Position numbers and translations under genes: made by a program. Below, piece after piece: positions 37,534 through 49,283 of a stretch of 64,000 nt of DNA (position 1 is the first letter of the stretch; each line of letters starts with the position of its first letter). Source of the stretch: Circinella minor (taxonomy: Eukaryota > Mucoromycota > Mucoromycetes > Mucorales > Lichtheimiaceae); contig JAEPRB010000035.1 of NCBI GenBank assembly GCA_016758965.1, forward strand, positions 124,001 through 188,000, written 5' to 3'. Under the pieces are notes generated by a model. That model saw only the letters and a program-made list of their open reading frames with translations, was not told where the DNA came from and made no database searches.

Positions 37534-38188
37534 ACTTTAAATTATGATGTCAGAGGACTAATTTTTTTTTATGCTTAGGAATATAAAGAACTGATATAAA
37601 AAAGTTTAACATAATAATCAGAGAGAGAGAGAGAGAGAAAAAGAAAAACCCCGTACTCAACTCCCAAGAATGGCTATATATAGAAAGAAAATTCTTGCTA
37701 TATAGAATTTGATACCTCCTCCAGACTTGCTTAAGAGGTATCATCGTTGAATCACTGATATCTCTAACTCTGTTTGAGACGTAGTATCAACGTATTTTGG
37801 AACATGTTGTTTTTACCTTCATAAATCTTCTACCAACAATTAAAACGTATTACTACAAGCAATGTCAATCAAAGTAAACTCCACCTTTTGTTCAACTGGG
37901 TCTCCTTTTTTATTTATAAAAATGTTGGGTTATAATCATCCTTTTCATCCCATCAAATCAAAAAGTAGTCTCTAAGGTTAAATATTTAAGCTTCTTCTTT
38001 TTATCATTCTTTTTCTTCTTTCCTTGACGCACTTTTTTTTTTCTTTGTATTTTAACAATGGTTTGATTCTTATAATAATGTATATCTACTAGTTTATAAT
38101 GTGGCGGAGTCTATCTGTATGTGTACGTGGATATGTGATTCCGAGCTTATCGCGAAGAGAACAAGAGTGTGTATAGAGTTATGTGTGC

Positions 38189-38191
<3 letters not shown>

Positions 38192-38220
<29 letters not shown>
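38192..38220. repeat. (TG)n microsatellite
   Basis: Uninterrupted run of about 14 TG units, preceded by imperfect TGTGCG repeats. A complementary (CA)-rich tract follows at about 38763-38803, about 550 bp away, so the two could pair as an inverted repeat. Confidence 0.9.
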
Positions 38221-38222
<2 letters not shown>

Positions 38223-38762
38223 ATGTGTACAGTGTTCGTGTGTAAGGTAACCCTTTTGTCACTTGGACAATTTTGGTCAAGATTGATTTTTCAACCCAGG
38301 TTAAGGAAAAATATTTTTTGATTGATTGGTAGATTTTTTTTAAGTTACTTGTTATTTTCTATTGGATAAATGGCTTATATATTCTTTTTCGTGTGAGACA
38401 TATAAATGTGGAAGGTGGAGAGAAAAAGAAGTTTTTATATTTTAGTTATTGGATAGAAAAAGATACCTATGAAATCCTAGGAACCAAATTGTTTAGTATT
38501 ATTTAGTTTTGTGTTTTTAGTGTGCATAGATGGTTTTTTTTTTTTTTTTTGGTCGAGCGGAAGCTCTTTTTATGTGTAAGGATGGGATCGATTTGCAACA
38601 TAAGATTTGAGACAAATCGAATAGAGTTTTGAGCTGGTTATAAAAAAAAACTATTGGTGCGTTCGGACGGGGTGCTCTCCGCCCGATTCCGATGGGCTTG
38701 TAAAAAGTTGTTAGGTGTGTTATGTGTCCCCACCACGCTTTCCAATCCGCACCACTGATTGT

Positions 38763-38803
38763 ACACATACACACGCACACACACACATACACACACACAT
38801 AAA
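38763..38803. repeat. (CA)n microsatellite
   Basis: CA repeats interrupted by CG and TA dinucleotides. The open frames read through it on both strands encode only His/Thr or Val/Cys runs and are not genes. Confidence 0.85.
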
Positions 38804-39131
38804 CGTACACACTCACTCACTTCTAAAAGTCTTTTTTTTTTTTCCTACGTTTCTTTTCCTTTTTTCTTTTTCACTTTTTTTTTTCTCATATATTTTTATT
38901 TCTTTTTTGCTTTTTCTTTATTATTATATCCCTTTTTTTTTCTTTCTTTTAAGCAATAAAAACAAACAAGCGATCAATCCATCCATCGACTTTACATAAA
39001 CAATAACAACAAGCAAGCAGCAACATTCTCTCCTCTTTACCCCTTTTTTTATTTTATTTTATAAAACCATTTTAACTTTCTTTTTTATATAATATACATG
39101 TAAGGATTCTTTGTTTTTCTTTTTTTTTTCT

Positions 39132-39132
<1 letters not shown>

Positions 39133-39168
<36 letters not shown>
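39133..39168. repeat. (CT)n-(CA)n compound microsatellite in the 5' region of the zinc-cluster gene
   Basis: About ten CT units followed by CA units, set in T-rich sequence about 190-220 bp before the start codon. Similar CT tracts occur before seryl-tRNA synthetase. Confidence 0.85.
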
Positions 39169-39349
39169 ACAACCTCTCTCACTTTTTTAATCATTATATG
39201 TCAATATCTCTTTTTCACTTTTATTTTTATTATTATCATTGTTTTTTTTTTCTTTTCTTTTTTTTTTTTTTTTTTGTTACTCTTTCTTTTAACTCTTGGT
39301 TTATATCATTTTGATTTTCAATCAAATTATTAATAATAATAGGGCGACC

Positions 39350-40683
39350 ATGCCACCAAGTCCACCTAACCGAAATGTTTTAGTAGAGCGATGCTCCTCT
39401 TTACGTGGATGTGAACCATGCAAACGTAGAAAACGAGTTTGTAACGGGCAACGACCGTGTGGTAACTGCCAAGAGACAAACCAAGAATGCGTTTACAGTG
39501 TAGTGTCGGACTACTCACGGAGCGTTTTCACGACGAATAGCGCGCGGCGTCTAAGTTCGGGCTCAGCCTGTGAGACCTGTCGCCGACGCAAGACAAAATG
39601 TGATGGTGGTAATCCTTGTGCATACTGTGTCAATGCAGGTTTTGAATGTAATAATAATTCAGAACGTCGTAAACGTGCTCAAGCTCATGCTCAAGCTCAA
39701 CAACAAGCAGCAGCAGCTGCAGCTGCTGCTGCTGCTGCTGCTGCTTCTGTAACATCAGGATCTCAATCAACATCATCATCTACATCATTACCTGGAGGAG
39801 GAAATAATAATAATGCTGACGATCATCAAGCGATGGATCGTATTGAAGATCGACTTCGACGTATTGAAAAGTTAATGACAGCATTTACACCAAGTAGTCC
39901 ATTAAGTAGATCTTCATTCACTGCTTCATCATCCAATAGTTTTGAACAACAAACTGTGGGTACTGTCGCATCACGTAAATTATCATCACCACATCCACCA
40001 CCACCCTCATCATCCTCTTCTCATACAACAACAGTTAGGCAACATCGACATTCTGTACAAGGTATTAGTGTTGCAAAGGAACAAGCAGCTTTACGATCTA
40101 TTCTTAAAGGTACAACTAAATGTTTTGTTTGTTATTTATCGGAAATTTCTTTTTACTAATGGGTTTTTATTATTATTACTATTATTAATTCAGGTACACC
40201 ACCAGTATCCATGACAACAACATCAACAACCACTTCATCACCACCTTCATCTCCTCCATTATCACCTAGTAATAAAACATCGATCACTTCATCTATGCTT
40301 AATTTATCACTGTCACCTTCATCTTCTACTTCATCAAATCAATCTTCTAATCATAATGAAGGATGTTTATCTCCAGCCGGAGAATGGAAGCAATCAACGC
40401 CGATCCCAAGTTTGATGGGTAACTTATCTATTGATTATTATTATTTTTTATAATACTTTTGTGATCTGATTACACCACCTTCCTTCGTTTTCCCTTTATA
40501 CTTCTTTTAATTCTTCTCCGATCTCTAATGATTTTTTTTTTTTTTTTACAATATTTAGATCAACTTTCTAGACGAACGTTTGTCCCAACAGCTATGGATT
40601 ATATGCAATTTCCTATTTATCCAATTTCTTCAACTCCACCACCAAAATCAATGATTTCTGATCAACAAGAACAAAAGAAATAA
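39350..40683 (+). CDS. Transcription factor with two tandem Zn2Cys6 clusters, 369 aa
   Basis: Exons: 39350-40109, 40194-40418, 40559-40683. Two complete fungal binuclear zinc clusters lie in series: Cys21, 24, 31, 37, 40, 47 and Cys74, 77, 84, 90, 93, 100, both with C-x2-C-x6-C-x5-C-x2-C-x6-C spacing and the basic CKRRKR / CRRRKTK stretch. A poly-Ala run (about 125-140) and a charged helix (MDRIEDRLRRIEKLM), probably a dimerisation coil, follow. The rest is Ser/Pro-rich, with no visible fungal-specific transcription-factor (middle homology) domain. The first Met after GCGACC was chosen; an upstream in-frame ATG at 39296 would add 18 unlikely residues. It is expected to be nuclear and to bind DNA; targets unknown. 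Most fungal members have one cluster, so the doubling is unusual. Confidence 0.88.
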
Positions 40684-41171
40684 TCATATATATAACCTTT
40701 GATCCCTTCTTTTTTTTTTTATTATTATTATTATTATAATTATTATTGTTATTATTATGTCCATAATGTATCTCTCTTTCTCTCTCTCATAAACACACAC
40801 ATACTCTCTCTCTCTCTCTCTTTGTAAATTGTTCTTTTATCTATATTTTTCTTTTTTTTTTCTTTCCTCTCTTTGTCTCTCCCTCTCTCTCTCTCTCTCT
40901 CTCTTTATATTTTTTTTTGTATATCTCTCGAATCATCTTTACAAAATATTCTTAATAAAAAAAGAAAATATTTCACACACAAGTTTCGGAACTGTCCATC
41001 CGTTTTTTTTTTTTTTTTTTTTGGTCCTGATTCTAAGTGACTGCGCGTCGAATATCTTCTGTTGTTCTGAGTCACAATATTTTTTGACATATTTCAAATG
41101 AGGGGGGGGGACGTAGTTCCTACTGGTTTTTTTTTTTTTTTTTTATCTTACAACCCTAAAAAAAAAAAAAG
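40684..41171. other. Intergenic region with CT microsatellites, promoter side of SerRS
   Basis: 488 bp holding ATT repeats (40720-40755), CT tracts (40772-40787, 40805-40822, 40881-40902), T-runs and a G-run (41102-41110). No coding sequence. A conspicuous poly-T (41126-41144) and poly-A pair lies just before the SerRS start. Confidence 0.6.
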
Positions 41172-42693
41172 ATGCTTGACATTAACCTTTTACTTGTCGA
41201 CCGTGGTGGTAACCCAGAAGTTGTTAAAGAATCTCAACGAAGACGTGGTGGTTCAGTTGAAATTGTTGATGAAATTATTGAATTATATAAAGATTGGGTT
41301 AAGAGTAAGCGAAAACATTTTTATATATACATCTCTCTCTCTCTTTTTTTTTTTTTTTTTTGTTGATCAAAGAAAAAATGAGGGCGATAGAATACAATAA
41401 ATAATATAGTTTAATTTGTTTTTTTCTCATCATGTTATTATTTTTAATTTAAAATTAGCTCAATTCCTTAGCGATCAAAAGAATAAGGAAATTAATGCTG
41501 TACAAAAGGAAATTGGCAAGAAATTCAAAGCCAAGGAAGATGCCAGTGAATTATTGAAACAAAAAGAAGAGTTACAAAAGGCCAAGGAAAAACTTATTGC
41601 TGAAGCTAAGGAAGGAGAAGCTTCATGGAAAGCCAAATTGGGAACTTTGGGTAATATTGTACATACTTCTGTACCTACTTCTATGGATGAAGATAACAAC
41701 GAAGTGATTCGTACCTACAACCACAATGATGTCGAACCCGTAAAACGTACCGATATTCTTTCTCATCATGAAGTATTGCAACGTTTGGATGGTTATGATC
41801 AAGAACGTGGTGCCAATGTTGCTGGTCATCGTGGTTATTTCTTGACAGGTGTGGGTGTGGATTTGAATTTAGCTATGATCAACTATGGTCTTTCTTTCTT
41901 GGCTCGACGTGGTTATAAAAAATTGATGACTCCTTTCTTTATGAAAAAAGATGTAATGGCTAGAACAGCTCAATTGAGTCAATTTGATGAAGAATTATAC
42001 AAGGTATCTGGTGATGGTGAAGACAAGTATTTGATTGCTACTTCTGAACAACCTATTTCTGCTTTCCATGCTAATGAATGGTTTGAAAAACCTGCTGAAC
42101 AATTACCTTTGAAATATGCTGGTTATTCTACCTGTTTCCGTAAAGAAGCTGGTGCTCATGGTAAAGATACTTGGGGTATTTTCCGTGTCCATCAATTTGA
42201 AAAGATTGAACAATTTGTATTGACTGATCCTGAAAAGTCTTGGGAAATGTTTGATGATATGATTATTCATTCTGAAGACTTTTTCAAGAGTCTTGGATTA
42301 TCTTATCGTGTGGTTGCTATTGTTTCTGGTGCATTGAATAATGCTGCAGCCAAGAAATATGATTTGGAAGCTTGGTTCCCATATCAAGGTGAATACAAAG
42401 AATTAGTTTCATGTTCTAATTGTACTGATTATCAATCACGTCGTCTTGAAATTCGTTGTGGTGTTAAGAAGATGTCTGATCGTGAAAAGAAGTATGTCCA
42501 TTGTTTAAATTCTACATTATGTGCTACTGAACGTGCAATTTGTGGTCTTCTTGAAACTTGGCAACGTGAAGATGGTTTAGAAGTACCTCCACCTTTGGTT
42601 CCTTACATGGATGGTCGTACTTTTATTCCATATGCTAAGGAACTTAATACCAGTGTAAAGAAAGATGCCAAGAAGGATAGCAAGAAGAAATAA
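41172..42693 (+). CDS. SES1: Cytosolic seryl-tRNA synthetase, 455 aa, 2 exons
   Basis: Charges tRNA-Ser (and tRNA-Sec where present) with serine; class II synthetase. Exons: 41172-41304 and 41459-42693. MLDINLLLVDRGGNPEVVKE is the conserved N-terminus of eukaryotic SerRS. A long coiled-coil tRNA-binding arm (about 40-105) follows. The class II core has motif 2 around TCFRKEAGAHGKDTWGIFRV and a motif 3 region near TERAICGLLETWQ. The serine-site segment EYKELVSCSNCTDYQ is also present. Lys-rich tail (KKDAKKDSKKK). Length is close to yeast Ses1 (462 aa). Absence of a leader points to the cytosol. It converges with the small gene at 42825-43265, 131 bp away. Confidence 0.96.
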
Positions 42694-42824
42694 TTTTTTT
42701 TAAAAAAAAGACCTTTTATATATATAATATATAATTTGTGTAAATTATCCATCATTTCAACATTAAAAAAAAGTGTTATTAATGTAAAATCATATATTTT
42801 TTTTTTATAATTTTTATTATTTAT

Positions 42825-43265
42825 TTATTTATCAATAATAGTTAACATCATATATAATTGATTATGAACTCGAGAAAGTTCCTATATAATTAATTAGTTA
42901 ATATATATATATATTTTTGTTTTTGGGAAAGAAAAGAAAAAAGAAAAAGACTTACATCAGCAACTACACCTTGACCATTATGTTCATAACTATAAAAAAA
43001 AACATTTATACATTTTTTTTAGTGTTTTTATATATATAGATATATAAAAGTCTCTTTATGTATAAGATAATTACGGGTCATCTTGCCAATTAGTACTAGT
43101 GGGTGAACGATCATCAATAATGCCTTCTTTATATTCACGGTCAATATCTTTAAGCTTTTCTTGAAGTTTTCTTACATCATCTTCTGTAAATTTACTTTGA
43201 GCGACTTGGTCACTTTCTTTGGCAATAGCCATAATCTGTTGATGGATTTGTTCTTTTTTTTTCAT
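42825..43265 (-). CDS. Small helical protein, 93 aa, 3 exons, family not recognised
   Basis: Minus-strand exons: 43265-43075, 42989-42956, 42881-42825. The first exon alone appears to stop after DDP, but splicing at GTAATT adds YEHNGQGVVAD and then ELSRVHNQLYMMLTIIDK before a TAA; all three joins keep frame. Residues 1-50 form a charged amphipathic helix (MKKKEQIHQQIMAI; VRKLQEKLKDIDREYKEG). The well-formed exon chain, protein-like composition and position between two solid genes make it a probable real gene. I cannot name a family or function. An unspliced 64-residue form is the alternative. Confidence 0.68.
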
Positions 43266-43559
43266 TATTTATTATTCATATGTACTAATTTTTATTCAAC
43301 TTATATATATATATATTATGAAATAGGGATACCATATTACCAAGATCTTTACGCATTTTGGTTTATCAAGTTAAAAACAAAACAAAAAAAGAAAAAAGAA
43401 AAAAGCCCATGTAATAATAATGAATGAGGGGTTTATTTTTATATTAATCATCATTTAACGTATTAATTCTTTTTATACAAGGGTATTATATATAAATATG
43501 TAATGTGTTATGTAATCTATTATGTGTATATGTATGTGTTATATATGTTCTGCATAATT

Positions 43560-45829
43560 TTAATTTGAAACTTTTTCTCTTATATACCATGGTTTTGCAT
43601 TACGAAATTGTGCACCAAAGATATGAACAGTAGGAATACAAATAAGGTAAAACGTTAAATTCATTAAACCAGCCAATGTACTAGAATATTTTTTTTTGTT
43701 TTGTTTTTAGTTTTAAAAAGGTTTCATAAAAATATATAAGAAAAAAGAAAGAACTTACTAGGACCAATTATCACCCATACTAACACGAATTTGTACAGAT
43801 AAAATAGAAAATAACATAGCAAATATATTACGAGTAAAATTACTAACAGAAACCACTAAAAAAAAAAAAAAAAAAAGAAAGGTTTTTTTTTAATACATTT
43901 GAATTCTATTATAAATACATTTTAAAAGAAAATTATTATTTTTTTACCTGATGCAGAGACTTCAAGATAAGATTCAACAAGATAAGTTGTACCTGTTGTT
44001 ATAGTATACATAGATCCCAAAGTACAAAACATATATCCAATTAAAGGAGTAAACCAATGTAAACGAGCATGAATAAACCAGCCATACATTAAAAATCCTG
44101 CAATTAAAAATGGAATACCAAAATATAATGGTACTAAACGACCTTCTGTAGATATTTTTCCACGTTTCAATTGATATGTATAAATACGATCAGAAATAAA
44201 ACCAGCAATTACACTTCCGCTACAATTGCCTATGCCACCAGCTAAATAAAATAAACCAATAGTTCCAGTATCAAAACCATAAACTTCTGAATAGGTAGAA
44301 GGTAAAATAGTGACAAGATAATAAAACCATCCAAAAGCAGTACTAATAGGAATACAAATTAAAATTACTTCAGGTCGAAGTAAAAGACGAAAACTTGTAA
44401 ACTAGAAAGGGAAATAGGTAAGTACAAAACACGGTTATTCATAGTGTCAAAAGTTTAATGAAAACTTACGGGATTAAATTTAAGATATGCAATCCGACTT
44501 TTCGGCTTTTCATAATTAGGTCTATAAAGTGTTTCGCGTAAAAGAACGACATTTGCAATAAAGATGACGCCACCCAAGATAGTGCAAATGTAGAAAATCC
44601 AACGCCAGCCCAAGTATTGTGCAACATAACCACCAATAAGTGGAGAAAATGCAGGTCCGATAATAGTACTATAGATCATCATTCCCCAAGTAAATAAAAA
44701 TATTATTTTCAAATGTGTTTGTCAAATTCAATAGAAATAATAAATAATATTATATACCCAAGCATAAATATACTCATTGCACGACCCCGTTCACTTGGTC
44801 TGAATAAGTCTGCAACACTTCCACCACCTACAGCCATACCTATAATAATCACAGTTATTATATTAATAATAGTTAACTATTAATTAATTAATTAATAGTA
44901 GATAAAACTTACCAGCTGATGATGCAACACCTTGTAATATTCGAAATACAAAGAATAAAGATAAACTATTGGCAATACCACAAATAATTGTGAATACAGT
45001 ATAAAATCCCATTGCAGTAATATAAACCCATCTAAATAAATATATGTTTTTATTAATTCAAATATTAATATCATTATCATCCTTTTATTTTTATTTTTCA
45101 GTAACTTAATAAAAGGTACCTTCTTCCTACTCTTTCACTAAAAGGTGCCCAAAATAAAGGCTAAAATTACAAGATAGTCAATTATTTATGATTCATGTCG
45201 TATTTCAAAAATAGATAGCTTTTTTCTTTATACTTACAGCAATACCAATAGCTAAAACAAATAATGCAATTGTTGCGTTAATTACCTAGATATAATATAT
45301 AAATTATTATTATTATTATTTTATTGGTGACAACAACAACAAAAAAAAAGGAATTCTTTTTTCATTTCATTTCATTCATTGTAATTTATTATACCGTTAA
45401 ATTAGTATCAAAATGAAGACGAAGATCATTAGTTGCAGGCATCTATTTTTATTTTTATATAAATTAATATTTAAGGTACTAAGAGGTGAAAAAAAAACAG
45501 GAACCGAAAAAAATAAATAAATAGAAAAGCTTACATAAATAGCAGAAGAGAAATAACCTGTAAAAGCATTAAAAAAGACAATAACAAAATTGATCCACTT
45601 TTTGGTTGTTGACCAATTCTTTTAAAAAAACATTTTGATTTTGATTTTGATTTAGTTTTTTTTTTTTTCATATTTTTGTTATTAATAATAATTTATATAC
45701 CTTTGGATTAGCTGGATCAGTCTCTGATTCATCTAGTTGAGTAATACTAGTACAATTTGATCTGTTTTCAATATCTTGAGTTACTTCTATTTTACTTGCT
45801 ATTTCACTATCATTATTATAAGAAGTCAT
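43560..45829 (-). CDS. MFS transporter, DHA1 family, paralogue of 27882-30712, about 473 aa; apparent 1-nt frameshift
   Basis: Minus-strand exons: 45829-45701, 45618-45535, 45442-45395, 45285-45238, 45160-45120, 45031-44913, 44839-44758, 44668-44470, 44402-43948, 43855-43759, 43680-43560. Exons 2 to 7 have exactly the lengths of the paralogue's exons. One paralogue intron (after GYFL) is absent here. Motifs match: SERVGRRWVYI and GPAFSPLIGGYVAQYLGWRW. The exon 8/9 join is off by one base: exon 8 ends in phase 0 at FNP, but the only acceptor gives TTTTACA where TTTACA is needed. So it is either a sequence error in a T-run, unusual splicing, or a newly broken gene. Everything downstream is intact and conserved. 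Substrate unknown. Confidence 0.82.
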
Positions 45830-48100
45830 GATATCAATCAACTCTTCCTTTTCTTTCGAATTGATCTTCTTGAAAGAAAGAAAAAAACAAAAAAAAAAGA
45901 AAAAGAAAAAACAAAAACAAAAACAAAAAGTTAAATTCTTTTATTTTATTTTTTTTAGCGGAATGGATGGCTCCGAATTGTTTCGATTGGCCATTTCGAG
46001 TTATTTCGCAAGAGTTAGCCACCATTGCATAGCATATGTTGGATTGTGTAACATTTATTAACTCGTTGCTGCGGTAGGTTCGTTATCACACGTTCCGAAA
46101 TTTTTTTTAAGTGAAAGGTCTGTGTGGCTAATACATCACTTATTACTCCCGGTTGCCTTTTTTGTTACTTGTCATTCCGCTTTTTTCAGTTATTACCCTT
46201 GTCAATGGTAATTGTAGCGTTATAAAGCTCTCGGGAATTCCATTCCTCGGACCTTATTACCACTGACGCGTGAGATAACTAATATATACATATTAGTGGT
46301 TTTGACAGAAGTACGTAGTATAGATCAGAGCCATTTAGTATTATTATTACATTTTTGTTTTACGTATGATCAGATACAATAACAACTGAAATTTTTATTA
46401 CGTAATCAGATAAAAAGTATTTATATACTTGATGTATATAATGTAAAAGCTTCTTACGTAGAGTATAATATGATAAAACGAATCGTAAATTATAAAAGTT
46501 TACCCGATGTTCCCTAGTTAAAATTTAATTTAATCACTTTTCAAGTGATCCTAGTGTCCTGATTGAATACATATGATTAATATAAGGTAATGAGAATACA
46601 TAGTGAAAATTTCTTTTTTTAGAAAAAAACCTATGGGAGTACGTAACTAGGGAAACTGTTGTTATAAAGAAGGATGGAGGAAGAATATTACCAGGTGTTT
46701 ATTTTAATAATAGTAACTGTTAAGTGGGAATATTAAGTAAGAAGTCAAGAAGATAGGGAAGGGGATGTATAATAAAATAAGAAAGTGTAGATCACAAGAC
46801 ACTAAATAAATAAATATGTATATGGAAACATCAATGCACATCAGCAGGTAATATGTTATGAAATCTATAATTTTGATAGCTTTTGTTTTTATTCATTTAT
46901 CAACAACCAGTTATTTTCTTTGTCATCATCAGCAATTTTATTTCAAACGCCATCACGTAAAAATTATATTATACCCTTATAAATTATTTGTTACTAAGCA
47001 AGTTGTCATGTCAAAATATTGAGTTAGTATAATATTTACAAAAGCATATGATATTCTGTGGTACATTCTGTCTTAAACCGAAAATTAAAAATATTTTTAT
47101 GTCCCGTCGGATAACATTACATCCACGGTTAAAAGTATCAAGTCCCATATTTAGCATATAATAATGGCCAAAAGGTTTGAACAATTTTTTATTAAAAAAA
47201 TTCAGGGAAATAAATAAGAATACATATAATATAATGAAACTGAAAAGAAAAAAAGAAGATTATATAAGAAAAAAATTATTAAAGAATGAATAATAAATAG
47301 ATATACATATGTAAAAAAAAAAAAAGCAAGTTAATCACATATATCATATACCCATAGTAATAAGAAATATGAATAAATCACAATAAAAGATGTAAAACTG
47401 TTATAAATAAAAAAGTGGGGAATCTTTATTTTTAAAATAAAATAACAACTCTTTTATATCTTTTCTTATTTTATTATATCTGATTACGTATGACTAAACT
47501 ATACGTATCTTATAAAAATAGATTAAAAGTCGTGTTATTAGGTATTTGATTACTAGATCATTATTACTAGATCATTCTCTGAAACTATTTATAATAGTTG
47601 TTACTACATAATCTCCTTTTTTTCTGTAAGGTATCTTTTTGTCTATATTTATTAAGAATAAAGAATAATAGTGTTTGATTGGATCCTTAATGGAAATAGT
47701 ATTTGACCGATTGATTTTAAGTACAGTAGATGGAATACATATTTTATTTGTTGACAAATAAGTACTATCAAATAATTTATTACCCATTAGCTGTTTACCA
47801 TTACACACTGCTACTTCCCTCTCATGTCCCACATAATCCCTATATCGAAATCTTGGCTTTACTTGGTAAAATTTTACAATGTATTTAGAATACAAAAATA
47901 AACACATTTGATGTGTCAAAAAGTTGATTACTTCATGTCAAAAATATTTTATCAAGTTTTCATACCAGGATTCAATTATTTTGACGGTCTAAGACAGAAT
48001 GCACTGTGGTTTGATGAAAAAAAATATGCAAAAGAACCTCTCATTCATCAATAAATAACTTTTAAATAGAAATATTATTACACAAAAATTATATAAATAA
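45830..48100. other. Intergenic spacer with a transposon relic
   Basis: 2.3 kb. The first 300 bp above the transporter start carry CCAAT-like and CG-containing motifs (GATTGGCC near 45986) and are probably its promoter. A terminal-inverted-repeat relic occupies 47062-48003. Nothing else is supported. Confidence 0.5.
47062..48003. mobile_element. Tc1-like terminal-inverted-repeat element relic, about 0.94 kb
   Basis: CATTCTGTCTTAAACCG at 47064-47080 is matched by its reverse complement CGGTCTAAGACAGAATG at 47985-48001 (one mismatch in 17). The left end directly follows TA. The outward sequence CAGTG next to the right end resembles Tc1/mariner ends. Inside, a minus-strand open frame (47572-47919, 115 codons) has no recognisable transposase motif; it could be a remnant or chance. 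The target duplication is not preserved on the right. Confidence 0.5.
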
Positions 48101-49283
48101 TCATAAAGGTTTTTGAAATTTAGCTTGTACAAAAATACGATCTACACTTAATTCTAATCGTCTATTATTCGTTTCACGATAAATATATTCATTTTTAACT
48201 GTTTTAAATCCTTCTGCTTCAAATCGACTTGATAAATCTCCAACAGAGAAAAAATAACTCATTGTTCCATCTTGTCGTACATAAAGATTTTCATCTAATT
48301 TTTTATCAGATGCTTTACAAAACTTGATTTGTGCTTGATCATAAAGACCATAATCTCGAAATAAAATATAACCACCAGGTTTTAAAACTTGATATATATT
48401 TTTAATAGCTGATTGCATTTTTTCAGGTGGGATAGCTGAAAATACAAATAATGCTGATACCTATTATATTTATATATATATATATATATATATTAGTATT
48501 TTCCTTCCACATTTATATATTTCATATATATTCTTACCAAATCAAGACTTTCAGTTGGTACATTATCAATAAGTGGATCAATAGTTAAATCACATACAAA
48601 TGCTTGACAACGAGATTCATTATAATTTTCATTACTCTACTAGTTTATTTTTTAGTCGTTTTTTTTTTTTTTTTATATTCATCCTCTTTCCATTTTTATT
48701 TATTTACCTTAACCATTTCTACTGCTCGTTTTGAGAAATCACAAGCATAAACGAATAAATTTGGATTTTCAGCAATAGCAGGAAAAATAAAGTTACCAAC
48801 ACCACATCCAATTTCTAAGCATCGAATCTGTTCAATTTTTTTATTTTTTTATTTTATTGATTATACATGAATATACAAATAAGCAAAAAAAAAAAAAATG
48901 ACCTGGTAACTATATAGGAATAATAAAAAAATAAAAGTTCAGTTTTCTTACTTGTTGATCACCTTCTTTAGGTGCAAGTTCTTCAAACTCACGATCAGTC
49001 CAATGACGATCTAAATTTATATATATAGTATTGATCAGTTTAGAATCGGATTTTCTTTTTTATTTTATATAAATGGAATAATGAATAAAAAAGATCTCTA
49101 ACCTTTAAAAAACTTTGTTGTATTTCGTTTATAAAATATATCCCAATTTTTAGCAGCTTCTTTTTTATATTTATTTATCCAAAAAGGAGGTACTTCTTTT
49201 TTATCATTAGCAATAGCTTCTTTTGCTCGTTGAACATGTTGTTCAAGACGATCGGAGTCCATGTCAACCCTTTCTGCATCCAT
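48101..49283 (-). CDS. tRNA (cytosine-3)-methyltransferase, METTL6/Trm141 type, 272 aa
   Basis: Minus-strand exons: 49283-49103, 49010-48952, 48827-48708, 48636-48538, 48460-48101. The N-terminal [20 protein letters not shown] and [15 protein letters not shown] are hallmarks of the METTL2/6/8 group. The SAM-binding motif I is LEIGCGVGN (residues 84-92), and CDFSKRAVE follows. [17 protein letters not shown] and a C-terminal [16 protein letters not shown] match the family. The short length fits METTL6 or fission-yeast Trm141, which make m3C32 in tRNA-Ser, better than the longer METTL2/Trm140 proteins for tRNA-Thr. Assignment to tRNA-Ser is inference from length. It shares a 150-bp divergent promoter with PRP18. 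Confidence 0.9.

Larger units (their letters stand above)
37534..39349. other. Long upstream region of the zinc-cluster gene, rich in microsatellites
   Basis: 1.8 kb without a supported gene. It holds a (TG)n tract, a (CA)n tract and a (CT)n/(CA)n tract plus many T-runs from 38520 to 39280. The + strand is almost purely pyrimidine-rich from about 38830, as is common for long fungal 5' leaders. Open frames here (38517-38999) are translations of the simple repeats. Confidence 0.55.

Noticed and set aside
38517..39314. Several open frames of 60-100 codons across microsatellites
   Set aside because: They translate simple repeats (His/Thr, Val/Cys, Phe/Ser runs) in the 5' region of the zinc-cluster gene.
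39296..39349. Upstream ATG for the zinc-cluster factor
   Set aside because: Adds 18 hydrophobic, leader-like residues; the ATG at 39350 has the better context (GCGACC before it).
47572..47919. 115-codon frame as a Tc1 transposase
   Set aside because: No catalytic Asp/Glu motifs or helix-turn-helix seen; only its position inside inverted repeats suggests a link.
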